Assembly: GCA_008933635.1 (NCBI GenBank)
Contig: WBUQ01000035.1
Coordinates: 1 to 35,286, forward strand
Source of the DNA: Desulfobulbaceae bacterium
GTDB lineage: Bacteria > Desulfobacterota > Desulfobulbia > Desulfobulbales > Desulfocapsaceae
DNA: 35,286 nucleotides
Direction: 5' to 3'
A program made the position numbers and the translations under genes. Shown piece after piece: positions 1 through 9,915 of the stretch. Within the stretch, counting starts at the first letter, position 1. Every line of letters starts with the position of its first letter. Under the pieces are notes generated by a model, which saw nothing but the letters and a program-made list of their open reading frames with translations, made no database searches and was not told the DNA's origin.

Positions 1-915
1 AGCGCTGAGGAGGAACCGCGGCAAAAGGTGATGCCGTCGGCGGCCAGGGTGCTCGCCCAGAACCGGATTCCTGAGGAGCGGGTGAGCGGTACCGGCCCGG
101 GTGACCGGGTGTTGAAGGAAGATGCCCTGCGGGCGGCGGCAGGGCAGCAGCCGAAACCATCGCGGGAAGAACGGCCCAGGCCGACCCCTGCCCCGGCCGC
201 GGAAAAACAAACGGCAGCCGGCGAGCACCGTGTCCCCATGCCCCTCTTGCGCCGGACCATTGCCACCCGGCTGCTCGAAGCCACCCAAAACATGGCGATG
301 GTGACGACCTTTAACGAAGCAGACATGGCGGAGGTCAAGAAACTGCGAGCGGATTTCGGCCATGATTTTTCAAGGGTGCATGAGGTGCGCCTTGGTTTCA
401 TGTCCTTTTTCGTCAAGGCGGTCGTTGCCGGGCTCGCTGAGTATCCGCTGGTCAATGCCCGGATCGACGGCGATGATATCGTCTATCACGATTACTGCGA
501 TATCGGGGTGGCCATCGGCGGAGGAAAGGGACTGGTGGTGCCGGTTCTACGCAATGCGCAAACGCTCAGTTTTGCCGAGATAGAGAGGAAAATAGCCGAT
601 TTCGGCCAAAGGGCGAAAGACAACACCCTCTCTCCCGATGAGCTGCGCGGCGGTACCTTTACCATCAGCAACGGCGGGGTCTATGGTTCGATGCTCTCTA
701 CACCCATCGTCAACCCACCGCAGAGCGCCATCCTGGGGTTGCACGCCATCAAGGACCGACCGGTGGCGGTGAACGGCGAAATTATCATCCGGCCGGTGAT
801 GTATCTGGCCCTCTCGTATGACCACCGCATCATCGACGGCCGCGAGGCGGTGAGTTTTCTCAAAAGCATAAAGGAGCGCATCGAGCAGCCGCACAAACTT
901 CTCCTGGGGATCTGA
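1..915 (+). CDS. sucB: Dihydrolipoyllysine succinyltransferase, E2 of 2-oxoglutarate dehydrogenase (5' end outside window)
   Basis: The reading frame is open from base 1, so the true start, the lipoyl domain and most of the linker lie upstream of the window; 304 residues are visible. Near the visible N-terminus is a peripheral subunit-binding domain ([21 protein letters not shown]...), which docks the E3 subunit. An Ala/Pro-rich linker follows, then the acyltransferase domain with [32 protein letters not shown] and the catalytic SYDHRIIDG (HxxxDG) motif. [15 protein letters not shown]-type and AIKDRP motifs match SucB rather than pyruvate dehydrogenase E2. The enzyme transfers the succinyl group from lipoamide to CoA in the TCA cycle. 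The next gene, E3, starts 2 bases after the stop, so the two are co-transcribed. The E1 gene (sucA) is expected just upstream. Confidence 0.93.
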   Translation, partial: SAEEEPRQKVMPSAARVLAQNRIPEERVSGTGPGDRVLKEDALRAAAGQQPKPSREERPRPTPAPAAEKQTAAGEHRVPMPLLRRTIATRLLEATQNMAMVTTFNEADMAEVKKLRADFGHDFSRVHEVRLGFMSFFVKAVVAGLAEYPLVNARIDGDDIVYHDYCDIGVAIGGGKGLVVPVLRNAQTLSFAEIERKIADFGQRAKDNTLSPDELRGGTFTISNGGVYGSMLSTPIVNPPQSAILGLHAIKDRPVAVNGEIIIRPVMYLALSYDHRIIDGREAVSFLKSIKERIEQPHKLLLGI

Positions 916-917
916 GC

Positions 918-2321
918 ATGGCTTCGGACAAGAGTGTCAACGAGAAGTACGATCTGCTGGTCATCGGCGCCGGGCCCGGCGGTTATGTCGCAGCCATCCG
1001 CGCCGCCCAGTTGGGAAAACGGGTGGCCTGCGTGGAGAGGGGCGCAACGCTTGGCGGCACCTGCCTCAACGTTGGCTGCATCCCGAGCAAGGCGCTGCTT
1101 GAGTCGTCTCACAGGTACCACCAGTGCAGGGAGGCAATGGCGGTCCACGGGGTCAGGTTGGAAGGGGTCTCCCTGGATCTCGGGGCCATGATGGCTCGCA
1201 AGGAGGGCATTGTCAGGACGCTCACCTCCGGCATCGACTACCTGTTGAAAACGAACGGGATCGAGAGGTTTACCGGCTCCGCCCGCCTTCTGGACAACCG
1301 GACGGTCCGGGTGTCCGGGAAGAGTGAGTCGACTCTCAAGGCAAAAGCCGTGCTGATAGCCACCGGCAGCAAGGCCGCCTCCATAGCCGGGGTGGAGATC
1401 GATGGGCGAAATATTGTCACCAGCACCGAAGCGCTCGCCTTCAGCGAGGTGCCCGGGCGGCTGGTGGTGGTAGGGGCCGGGGCGATTGGCCTGGAGCTGG
1501 GATCGGTATGGCACCGGCTGGGGGCGGAGGTCACGGTGGTGGAGTATATCGACCGGGTGCTGCCCGGCGCCGACGGGGATATTTCCCGGCAGGCTCTGAG
1601 GATATTGAAGAAACAGGGGTTGAAGTTCCTCTTAAAAGCCAGGGTGGAAAGCATCGAGCAGAGCGGCGAAGGATGCCGGGTCCATATTGCCGGCCGAAAA
1701 CCGCTGCCGGCCGATAAGGTTCTCATGGCCACAGGCCGCAGGCCTTCTACCGAAGGTTTGGGATTTGAGGAGCTTGGCGGCAGGACGGATCAGCTCGGCT
1801 TCATCGAGGTGGATTCCTCCTGGCAGACCTCCCTTGCCGGGGTGTATGCCATCGGCGATGTCATCGGCGGGGCGATGCTGGCCCACAAGGCCTCCGAAGA
1901 GGGCGTGGCCTGTGTGGAAAAGCTCTATACCGGCTACGGGAAGGTCAATTATCAGGCGATACCGGGCATAGTCTATACCCATCCGGAGGTGGCCTGGGTC
2001 GGCCGCACCGAGGATGACCTCGCGGCCGCAGGGGTGCCGATAAGAACGGGAACCTTCCCGTTCAAGGCCAACGGCAGGGCGCTGGCCCTTGGTGATGCCG
2101 ACGGGCTGGTCAAGGTCATCGCCCACCGGGATACCGACAGGCTGCTGGGGGTTCATATCATCGGCCCGCAGGCGGGGGATGTGCTTGCCGAGGCGGCGGC
2201 CGCCATGACGTTTGCCGCCAGCAGCGAGGATCTGGCCCGGGTCTGCCACGCCCACCCGACCCTCTCCGAGGCAGTGAAGGAAGCGGCCCTCAATGTCGAG
2301 AAGGCCGCCATTCACGGATGA
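918..2321 (+). CDS. lpdA: Dihydrolipoamide dehydrogenase (E3)
   Basis: This 467-residue protein has the full flavoprotein disulfide reductase layout. The N-terminal FAD fold carries GAGPGGYVAAIRAAQLG, and the redox-active disulfide is GGTCLNVGCIPSK (C49 and C54). A second GxGxxG fold, GAGAIGLELG, binds NAD. YAIGDV closes the FAD domain, and the C-terminal interface domain ends with HAHPTLSE, which supplies the His446/Glu451 dyad. It reoxidises dihydrolipoamide on the E2 subunit and reduces NAD+. The gene sits 2 bases after sucB and its stop overlaps the next start in the frame of an ATGA, so this is one transcription unit. Length and motifs are normal for the family. Confidence 0.95.
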   Translation: MASDKSVNEKYDLLVIGAGPGGYVAAIRAAQLGKRVACVERGATLGGTCLNVGCIPSKALLESSHRYHQCREAMAVHGVRLEGVSLDLGAMMARKEGIVRTLTSGIDYLLKTNGIERFTGSARLLDNRTVRVSGKSESTLKAKAVLIATGSKAASIAGVEIDGRNIVTSTEALAFSEVPGRLVVVGAGAIGLELGSVWHRLGAEVTVVEYIDRVLPGADGDISRQALRILKKQGLKFLLKARVESIEQSGEGCRVHIAGRKPLPADKVLMATGRRPSTEGLGFEELGGRTDQLGFIEVDSSWQTSLAGVYAIGDVIGGAMLAHKASEEGVACVEKLYTGYGKVNYQAIPGIVYTHPEVAWVGRTEDDLAAAGVPIRTGTFPFKANGRALALGDADGLVKVIAHRDTDRLLGVHIIGPQAGDVLAEAAAAMTFAASSEDLARVCHAHPTLSEAVKEAALNVEKAAIHG

Positions 2322-2362
2322 AAGGAAAGCAGGGCGAAGTCATTACACTCGAAGGAGCTGAT

Positions 2363-4318
2363 ATGGGCGCAAACCTGACCCGGAGAATCATGGAGTCCCA
2401 TCTCGTGGAAGGCCAGCTTGTGGCCGGCGAAGAGATAGCCCTTAAAATCGATCATACCCTGCTGCAGGATGCCACCGGCACCATGGCTATGCTGGAATTC
2501 GAGGCGCTGGGCCTGGACGGTGTCCGGGTAGATCTCGCCGCCCAGTATGTCGATCACAATCTTCTGCAGACCGATTTCAGAAACGCCGATGATCACCGCT
2601 ACCTGCAGAGTGCCTGCGCCCGCTACGGCATCCATTTCAGCATGCCGGGCAACGGCATCTCCCATCAGGTGCATCTGGAGAATTTCGGCAGGCCCGGCCT
2701 TACCCTCATCGGCGCGGACAGCCATACCCCGGCGGCAGCCGGCCTGTCCCTCCTGGCCTTTGGCGCAGGAGGCCTGGATGTCGCCCTGGCCATGGCGGGT
2801 CGCCCCTATTATCTGTCCTGCCCGAAGGTGCTGGGAGTCAAGCTGGTCGGCAGCCTGCCGCCCTGGGTGAGCGCCAAGGACATCATCCTGGAGATGCTGC
2901 GCCGCTATGGCGTGAAAGGCTGTGTGGGAATGGTGGTGGAATACTTCGGGCCGGGGGTGGCCTCCCTGACGGTGGAGGACCGGGCCGCCATCGGCAATAT
3001 GGGCACGGAGCTGGGAGCAACCAGTTCGATCTTCCCCTCCGACGACAACACCCGGAAATACCTGGCCGCCCAGCAGCGGGCGGCGGATTGGCAGCCGCTT
3101 CGCGCGGATGACAACGCGCTTTATGATGAATATGACGAAATAGATCTGGCCGCGGTCGAGCCGCTTATCGCCTGCCCTTCGTCGCCGGGCAATGTCGTTC
3201 GCGTCAGCGAGGTGGCGGGGCTTCAGGTGGACCAGGTCATCATCGGCTCCAGCGCCAACAGCGGACTGAAAGACCTGCTGCGGGTCTCCGCCATTGTCGA
3301 GGGACGCCACAGCAGTCCCCGGACCGATCTGCACATCAACCCCGGCAGCCGCCAGGTGCTGGAGAACGTGGTGGCTGCCGAAGGTTTGATGGGACTGATC
3401 AGGGCAGGCGCCAAGATTCATCAGTCCGGCTGCCTTGGCTGTATCGGCATGGGCCAGGCACCCGGCACCGGGCAGGTGAGCCTGCGCACCTTCCCCAGGA
3501 ACTTCCCCGGCCGTTCCGGCACGAAAGACGATCAGGTCTATCTCTGCTCTCCGGAGACGGCCGCGGCCGCGGCTCTGAAAGGGGTGATCACCGACCCGCG
3601 CACCCTGGCGAAAGAGATGGACTATCCTCAGGTCGACGATCCTGAGAAGCGGCTGGTGGACAGGTCTTCCATTGTCTACCCCTCGCGAGAGTTGCGTGCC
3701 ACCGAGGTCGTACGCGGGCCGAACATCAAGCCCTTTCCCGAGCTGGCTCCGCTGCCTGAGAGTCTGCGCCTGCAGGTGGCCATCAAGGTCGAGGATAATA
3801 TCTCGACCGATGCCATCATGCCGGCTGGCAACAGGGTGCTGCCGCTCAGATCCAATATCGAGGCTATCAGTCAATATGTCTTTTATCAGATTGCCCCTGA
3901 TTTTCATGAACGCTGCCGGCAGCTGGGCGATGTGGCAGTCATCGGTGGCGAGAATTACGGTCAAGGCTCCAGCCGGGAGCATGCCGCCCTGGCCCCCCGC
4001 TACCTCGGGGTGCGGGCCAAGATCGCAAAGAGCTATGCCCGCATCCACAAGGCGAATCTGTGCAATTTCGGCATTCTGCCGCTGACGCTGAAAAATCCCG
4101 CCGATTATGATCGGATACACGAAGCATCGGTGATCGAGTTGCCTGCTGTGAGGACCGCTATCGCCAAGGGGGCAACGGAGATACCCATCCGCGTCGACGG
4201 GCGGGAGGTGTTGACGTGCCTTGAGGTTTCCGACCGGCAACGGCAGTGTCTCCTGGCGGGGAGCACCTTGAACCTGGTCCGCGGGGAATTGGGGAAGATG
4301 CGGCAGCTCGATTCCTGA
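2363..4318 (+). CDS. Aconitate hydratase, compact Aquifex-type, with one altered cluster ligand
   Basis: This is a single-chain aconitase of 651 residues that interconverts citrate and isocitrate. An in-frame ATG at 2318 overlaps the lpdA stop, but the ATG at 2363 has a good Shine-Dalgarno (GAAGGAG, 2351-2357). It also gives the usual family N-terminus (MGANLTRRIMESHLVEG), so I use 2363. Visible family blocks are DQTL-like DHTLLQDATGTMA, YVDHNLLQT, NADDHRYLQ, GADSHTP, FPSDDNTRKYL, RTFPRNFPGRSGT, SPETAAAAAL and, in the swivel domain, NYGQGSSREHAAL. Two [4Fe-4S] cysteines are present in SGCLGCIGMG (C357, C360). The third, normally in IGSCTNS, is Ser297 here (IGSSANS; codon 3251-3253). It follows the 2-oxoglutarate dehydrogenase genes, giving a TCA operon. 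The fold assignment is firm; catalytic competence is uncertain because of Ser297. Confidence 0.9.
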   Translation: MGANLTRRIMESHLVEGQLVAGEEIALKIDHTLLQDATGTMAMLEFEALGLDGVRVDLAAQYVDHNLLQTDFRNADDHRYLQSACARYGIHFSMPGNGISHQVHLENFGRPGLTLIGADSHTPAAAGLSLLAFGAGGLDVALAMAGRPYYLSCPKVLGVKLVGSLPPWVSAKDIILEMLRRYGVKGCVGMVVEYFGPGVASLTVEDRAAIGNMGTELGATSSIFPSDDNTRKYLAAQQRAADWQPLRADDNALYDEYDEIDLAAVEPLIACPSSPGNVVRVSEVAGLQVDQVIIGSSANSGLKDLLRVSAIVEGRHSSPRTDLHINPGSRQVLENVVAAEGLMGLIRAGAKIHQSGCLGCIGMGQAPGTGQVSLRTFPRNFPGRSGTKDDQVYLCSPETAAAAALKGVITDPRTLAKEMDYPQVDDPEKRLVDRSSIVYPSRELRATEVVRGPNIKPFPELAPLPESLRLQVAIKVEDNISTDAIMPAGNRVLPLRSNIEAISQYVFYQIAPDFHERCRQLGDVAVIGGENYGQGSSREHAALAPRYLGVRAKIAKSYARIHKANLCNFGILPLTLKNPADYDRIHEASVIELPAVRTAIAKGATEIPIRVDGREVLTCLEVSDRQRQCLLAGSTLNLVRGELGKMRQLDS

Positions 4319-4341
4319 AGCGGTGTCAGTGACGGTGCGGA

Positions 4342-4359
4342 GGCTGGATCTCCCCAGCC
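4342..4359 (+). terminator. Weak hairpin after the TCA operon
   Basis: The arms GGCTGG and CCAGCC form a perfect 6-bp stem with a 6-base loop, beginning 23 bases after the aconitase stop. It is followed by CACCCTTTG rather than a run of T, so it could be a weak or Rho-assisted end of the operon. The position is the main support. Confidence 0.3.
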
Positions 4360-4783
4360 CACCCTTTGCCTGGGAAGCCGCGGTTCAGGGTGTGGGTGAG
4401 AAGATTGTGCCGCCATTCTCACATGTGCACAAGGTGGTGGTTCTCCTTGTATTCAGGGAAAACGAGAGTGTTTCACAGCTCATGGTTACAAATGGGCGGC
4501 AACCGGTGGGGGAGTTCACCTTGCCACCTGCGCCATGCTGCAATCCCGAAGGTTGCCTGTTTCAAGAAACGGATCAACTCTGGATGAAGGCGACGTGGCA
4601 TGGACACCATTGTCACTGTGGCTGTCCGTTGCGCCGCTTCAATGAGTATTTTTCCCGATCCGAAGCTTGATTTTGCCGTATCCAGTCCATAGAAGTGAAG
4701 AAGACCGTAGTGCCGGTAAGGGGGAGATTTCCCGGCAGGATGCCATCACAGACTAATTCGATACGAAAAGGGAGGCCAGAAAA
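4360..4783. other. Intergenic stretch without a convincing gene
   Basis: Open frames exist here (for example 4323-4670 on +, 115 codons), but their translations show no recognisable domain, no good ribosome binding site and an unnatural composition. I do not call them. A small inverted repeat (TGCCGG at 4711-4716 with CCGGCA at 4732-4737) lies about 45 bases before the next gene and may belong to its leader. Confidence 0.5.
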
Positions 4784-4993
4784 ATGAATAATACCCCGAA
4801 GAGCCATTGCCCTGGGTTTGAACGATTCAGGGACCTGCAGTCTTTTGTTTGTAAATGCCAGTCCTGCGGTGCGGAAATAGAGATTTTTTCCGATGAATTC
4901 GAACGCGAGCGCACCTGTTCGGCCTGCCATCAGAAACTCGACTTTTCCAAATGCACGTACAGCGGCGGCGGGGCGGATCCGTCACCGCGCTGA
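4784..4993 (+). CDS. Small zinc-ribbon protein
   Basis: A 69-residue protein starts at ATG 4784 behind a strong ribosome binding site (AGGGAGG, 4769-4775). It contains C23-x-C25-x2-C28-G and C45-x2-C48, two knuckles separated by about 16 residues and typical of a rubredoxin-like or zinc-ribbon fold. C9 and C57 are additional cysteines. There is no signal peptide or membrane segment, so it is cytoplasmic. It lies upstream of a ferritin-like gene and may be an accessory metal-binding or electron-transfer partner of it, which is inference from position. The tail after about residue 58 is low complexity (SGGGADPSPR). I do not recognise a named family. Confidence 0.72.
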   Translation: MNNTPKSHCPGFERFRDLQSFVCKCQSCGAEIEIFSDEFERERTCSACHQKLDFSKCTYSGGGADPSPR

Positions 4994-5174
4994 ACAGCCT
5001 GCTGTTACGCCCGGGTGAGCGTCTGCGACCGGCCGTTCACCCGGCAAGGGGCGCCAGGCGTCTGTGCCTCGTACCGCAGTCCCACTGGCGTTGTGCACTG
5101 CTTTTGATATTGATCTTCTGTTAAGGCCGGCCTGCGGGCTGTCGTTTGACGGGAACCTCAATCAAGGAGTGATA

Positions 5175-5672
5175 ATGAACATTTACGATTTCGCCATGCA
5201 GATGGAGAAGGACGGGGAGAACTACTATCGGCAGCTTGCGGCAGCCAGCAAAATTGCCGGTCTGGAAAAGATCTTCGGCATGCTGGCTGACGAGGAGGTC
5301 GAGCATTTCCGGGTGCTAAAGCAGATGCAGCAGGAGAACAGCCAGGCGCAGTTGGCGGAAAGCCATATCCTGGCCGATGTAAAGAACATCTTTGTCGATA
5401 TGAAGGAGAAGCCGGGGGATCTGCATGTCGACACCACGGCGGATACCGAAGCCTTTCGCAAGGCGAGGGATATCGAACAGAAGAGCATAGATTTTTATCT
5501 GGAAAAGGCGGAGGAGGCCGAGAATCAAGCGGTGAAAAATCTCTTTATCCGCCTGGCGAGGATGGAGGAAAGGCACCGGAATATCATGCAAAACCTCGTT
5601 GATTTCGTGTCGAGACCCGAACCCGGCCACTGGCTGGAAAATGCGGAATGGCATCATCTGGAGGAGTATTGA
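5175..5672 (+). CDS. Ferritin-like (rubrerythrin-type di-iron) protein without rubredoxin domain
   Basis: The start is ATG 5175 behind AAGGAG (5164-5169); the frame is open further upstream but without a ribosome site. The 165-residue product begins MNIYDFAMQMEKDGENYYRQL. It has the four-helix ferritin-like pattern: a first Glu in MEKDGE, an ExxH in DEEVEH, then a second half with RDIEQKSIDFY and MEERH. These pairs supply di-iron ligands as in the rubrerythrin N-terminal domain. No C-terminal rubredoxin (CxxC pairs) is fused; the zinc-ribbon protein encoded upstream could play that part. Such proteins in anaerobes detoxify peroxide or store iron. It is followed after 40 bases by a flavin-binding protein gene, so the trio looks like an oxidative-stress or redox unit. 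Confidence 0.85.
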   Translation: MNIYDFAMQMEKDGENYYRQLAAASKIAGLEKIFGMLADEEVEHFRVLKQMQQENSQAQLAESHILADVKNIFVDMKEKPGDLHVDTTADTEAFRKARDIEQKSIDFYLEKAEEAENQAVKNLFIRLARMEERHRNIMQNLVDFVSRPEPGHWLENAEWHHLEEY

Positions 5673-5712
5673 TGCGAGTGGCGGGTTGCACCCTGCGGGG
5701 AGGGAAGAGCTT

Positions 5713-6114
5713 ATGATACCGAATCACCTTGCCGAGGCCCTGGAGCAGGCCGCGCAGGTCGGCCAGCTCTTTGTGGCCACGGCTGACGCCCATGGCGTTC
5801 CGCATCTGGCCATTGCCGAGGGAATCACCCTGGAAGGGGAGGATACGGTCGGCGTTACCGGCTGGTTCTGTCCCAGGACGGCAGAGAATACCGATGCGAA
5901 TGCAGGTATCTCCCTGGTTGTCTGGGATGCTCGACAGGATGCCGGGTTTCAGCTGATCGGCGAGGTGACGCAGATGCTTGATATTGCCATGCTGGATGGC
6001 TATATGCCGGGGGAGACCGAGGCCGCGGCCCAGGTTGAGCGAAAGCTGGTGGTCAGGGTCCATCACATCCTCACGTTCAGCCATGCGCACCATAGTGACA
6101 TCGATTTGGGGTGA
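5713..6114 (+). CDS. Pyridoxamine 5'-phosphate oxidase-like FMN-binding protein
   Basis: The start is ATG 5713 behind GGAGGGAAGAG; the frame is open upstream but lacks a ribosome site. The product has 133 residues. The pattern FVATADAHGVPHLAIAEGITLEGEDTV... followed by a VGVTGWF strand, GISLVVWDA and GFQLIGEV is that of the split-barrel FMN-binding PNPOx-like superfamily. Members range from true PNPOx to F420- or FMN-binding and heme-degrading proteins, so the substrate cannot be stated. A His-rich C-terminus (VHHILTFSHAHHSD) could bind metal. It is the last gene before an intrinsic terminator and probably co-transcribed with the ferritin-like gene. Confidence 0.75.
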   Translation: MIPNHLAEALEQAAQVGQLFVATADAHGVPHLAIAEGITLEGEDTVGVTGWFCPRTAENTDANAGISLVVWDARQDAGFQLIGEVTQMLDIAMLDGYMPGETEAAAQVERKLVVRVHHILTFSHAHHSDIDLG

Positions 6115-6173
6115 GGCTCGTGAGTAGCAAAAACATGGGGTCTTCAATTCAAGCTAAGCGGTATTCCTCAACC

Positions 6174-6201
6174 GGGCGAGGTCGACTCCTCGCCCTCTTT
6201 T
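6174..6201 (+). terminator. Rho-independent terminator
   Basis: A perfect 8-bp GC-rich stem, GGGCGAGG (6174-6181) with CCTCGCCC (6188-6195), has a 6-base loop and is followed directly by TCTTTT. It lies 60 bases after the PNPOx-like gene and before the oppositely oriented acetoacetyl-CoA synthetase, which is where a terminator is expected. Confidence 0.85.
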
Positions 6202-6229
6202 GGGCAACAGGTTGAATTATATTCCCTCA

Positions 6230-8182
<1,953 letters not shown>

Positions 8183-8244
8183 ATTGTGCCTCCATGGGTC
8201 GTTCAGGCTCTCGTCGTATCCTAACGACATCAGCCTCTACACGA

Positions 8245-8272
8245 CTTATAACACCGGCCATCCCCATTACAA
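8245..8272 (-). promoter_or_regulatory. Candidate sigma70-type promoter of aacS
   Basis: On the minus strand TTGTAA (8272-8267) is followed by 16 bases and TATAAG (8250-8245), resembling -35 and -10 boxes. It would place the transcript start about 50-60 bases before the aacS ATG at 8182. It was identified by eye only. Confidence 0.4.
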
Positions 8273-8353
8273 GAATTGATGGCGTTTTATTGCGCCGGGC
8301 TACATGTTTCAAAACGCCATTTTCTCGCGTAAAGATTGTAATAAATCAGATAT

Positions 8354-8377
8354 TTGTTGACGTGAAAATGTCAACAA
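8354..8377. promoter_or_regulatory. Operator-like palindrome between divergent aacS and acyl-CoA dehydrogenase genes
   Basis: A perfect 8-bp inverted repeat, TTGTTGAC (8354-8361) and GTCAACAA (8370-8377), is separated by 8 bases (GTGAAAAT). It lies alone in a 446-base divergent intergenic region, about 80 bases upstream of the candidate aacS promoter. The pattern GTTGACRT-GAAA-ATGWCAAC also describes the site at 26451-26469 upstream of a TetR gene. The symmetry and position fit a TetR-family operator for fatty-acyl or acetoacetate catabolism; the regulator is not proven. Confidence 0.55.
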
Positions 8378-8541
8378 CCCGGCGAGTTCCCCGACCAAGA
8401 TGACCATGTGGTTTTCCTGGCGGCGCGGCGGGAGACATTTCTATTGGTGTTGATGGAGAAACAAGGAGTCGGATTGGGCAATAACCTGATCGCCTCGTTG
8501 AACGCTCTTTTTACGACATTCCATTTACGCAGGACTCAACC

Positions 8542-8569
8542 TTGTTCTCAGCGGGAATTGACCTATACT
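8542..8569 (+). promoter_or_regulatory. Candidate sigma70-type promoter of the acyl-CoA dehydrogenase operon
   Basis: TTGTTC (8542-8547), 16 bases, then TATACT (8564-8569), giving a predicted transcript start near 8576 and a leader of about 50 bases before ATG 8629. The rest of the divergent region (8378-8541) shows nothing I can name. Confidence 0.4.
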
Positions 8570-8628
8570 CTGTAATACCAGCCTGATTCACCGGCATGAT
8601 CGATAAATGTCTCCTGGAGGTCCGGCAG

Positions 8629-9768
8629 ATGGATGATTCGCTTCATGAAGATCAGATATCGTTTCAAAAATCCGTCAGGGAATTCGCACGGAAGGAACTG
8701 AAACCGGGCGTGGCCCAGAGGGACGAAACGGGTGAATTCCCCCGTGAAGCAATAAACACAATGCAAAAGATGGGGCTGATGGGACTGGTTTTTCCCCCCG
8801 AATACGGCGGCAGGGGAATGGACTACGTCAGTTATACGGTCGCCGTCGAAGAATTGGCACGTGTCGATGCAGCGGCGGCAATCACCCTCCTGGCCCACAT
8901 GCTCTGTTCGTATCACATCTTCAGATTCGGCTCCGAAGAACAGAAGAAAAAACATCTCGCGCCCCTGGCGAATGGAGAGAAGCTGGGAGCCTGGGCACTC
9001 ACGGAACCGGGGGCCGGAAGCGATGCGGCCGCAATCGGGACCGAGGCGTATAACGAGGGGAAAGAGTGGGTGCTGAATGGGAATAAATTTTTCATCACCA
9101 ACGGTTCTCTGGCAGACACGCTGGTCGTCATGGCATCCACTGAAAAAAGCAGGGGAAGCAAAGGCATTTCCGCATTCATCATGGACGGTAACGCTCCGGG
9201 GCTCAGGAAAGGGAAAAATCTCGACAAACTCGGTTTCCGCTCCAGCAATACGGTCGGGCTTTTCCTGGAAAACGCCAGGATTCCCGAAATAAACATCATG
9301 GGTGAGCTGAACTCCGGGTTCTCGCAGACCATGGAAGTGCTGGACGCCGGCAGAATCGGACTTGCCGCGATGGCTGTCGGGATCGCGGCGGGATGCCTTG
9401 AATCCAGCATCGAATATGCGCGGGAAAGACAGGCATTCGGCAGCCCCATCGCCGATTATCAGGCCATCCAGTGGATGATAGCCGACATGGCGACGGAACT
9501 GGAGGCGTCCAGGCTCCTCGTCCGCAGGGCTGCGCGCCTTCACGATCAGCGCAGGAAATTCACCCTGGAGGCGTCCATGGCCAAGCTGTTCGCCTCCGAA
9601 ATGTGCGTGAGAGCGGCGCTCAAGGCCGTGCAGATCCACGGTGGTCACGGTTATATCAAGACCCATCCCGTAGAACGCTATCTCCGGGAGGCAAAACTGT
9701 GTGAAATCGGCGAGGGAACCTCGGAGATACAAAGAATGATAATCGCCAGGGAGATGTTGAAAACGTGA
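8629..9768 (+). CDS. Acyl-CoA dehydrogenase
   Basis: The start is ATG 8629 with GGAGG at 8616-8620; an in-frame ATG at 8596 lacks such a site. The 379-residue product is a full-length FAD-dependent acyl-CoA dehydrogenase. The N-terminal helical domain is followed by FPPEYGGRGMDYVSYTVAVEELARVD, the beta-domain signature GAWALTEPGAGSDAAA and the flavin-contacting FFITNGS. The C-terminal helical domain carries ERQAFGSPIADYQAIQWMIADM, IHGGHGYIKTHPVERYLREAK and IGEGTSEIQR. The catalytic base Glu362 sits in the EGT motif, the position used by short- and medium-chain enzymes. It oxidises an acyl-CoA to the 2-enoyl-CoA with ETF as acceptor. It leads a probable operon with the thiolase and DUF35 genes. 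The chain specificity is not readable. Confidence 0.93.
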   Translation: MDDSLHEDQISFQKSVREFARKELKPGVAQRDETGEFPREAINTMQKMGLMGLVFPPEYGGRGMDYVSYTVAVEELARVDAAAAITLLAHMLCSYHIFRFGSEEQKKKHLAPLANGEKLGAWALTEPGAGSDAAAIGTEAYNEGKEWVLNGNKFFITNGSLADTLVVMASTEKSRGSKGISAFIMDGNAPGLRKGKNLDKLGFRSSNTVGLFLENARIPEINIMGELNSGFSQTMEVLDAGRIGLAAMAVGIAAGCLESSIEYARERQAFGSPIADYQAIQWMIADMATELEASRLLVRRAARLHDQRRKFTLEASMAKLFASEMCVRAALKAVQIHGGHGYIKTHPVERYLREAKLCEIGEGTSEIQRMIIAREMLKT

Positions 9769-9859
9769 AGAGGTTTTCAGGTGTCAGGTGTCAAGTAAAC
9801 GTCAATCCAAATCTCCTGTGGCGGCGGCATGGACATGGCGTGACCAGTTGTTTTTTCAT

Positions 9860-9874
9860 GTCTCAAGGCTGAGA
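9860..9874. other. Small hairpin between acyl-CoA dehydrogenase and thiolase genes
   Basis: GTCTCA and TGAGAC form a perfect 6-bp stem with a 4-base loop in the 147-base gap. It lacks a T-run, so it may be a processing or attenuation element, or chance. A direct repeat, GGTGTCAGGTGTCA, lies nearby at about 9780-9793. Confidence 0.25.
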
Positions 9875-9915
9875 CCTCATTGTGTTCATCCTGTACTTTG
9901 TGAAAGGAGGTGGCC

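Noticed and set aside
681-1514. Long open frame on the minus strand across sucB/lpdA
   Set aside because: It is a shadow of GC-rich coding DNA; the + strand proteins have complete family motifs.
2312-4240. 642-codon minus-strand frame opposite the aconitase gene
   Set aside because: The aconitase on the + strand is unmistakable; the antisense translation is rich in His, Gly and Arg with no domain.
4323-4670. 115-codon + strand frame after the aconitase gene
   Set aside because: No ribosome site, no recognisable domain, unnatural composition.
5011-5044. Inverted repeat CCGGGTGA/TCACCCGG upstream of the ferritin-like gene considered as a terminator
   Set aside because: An 18-base loop and no T-run; possibly just a leader structure.
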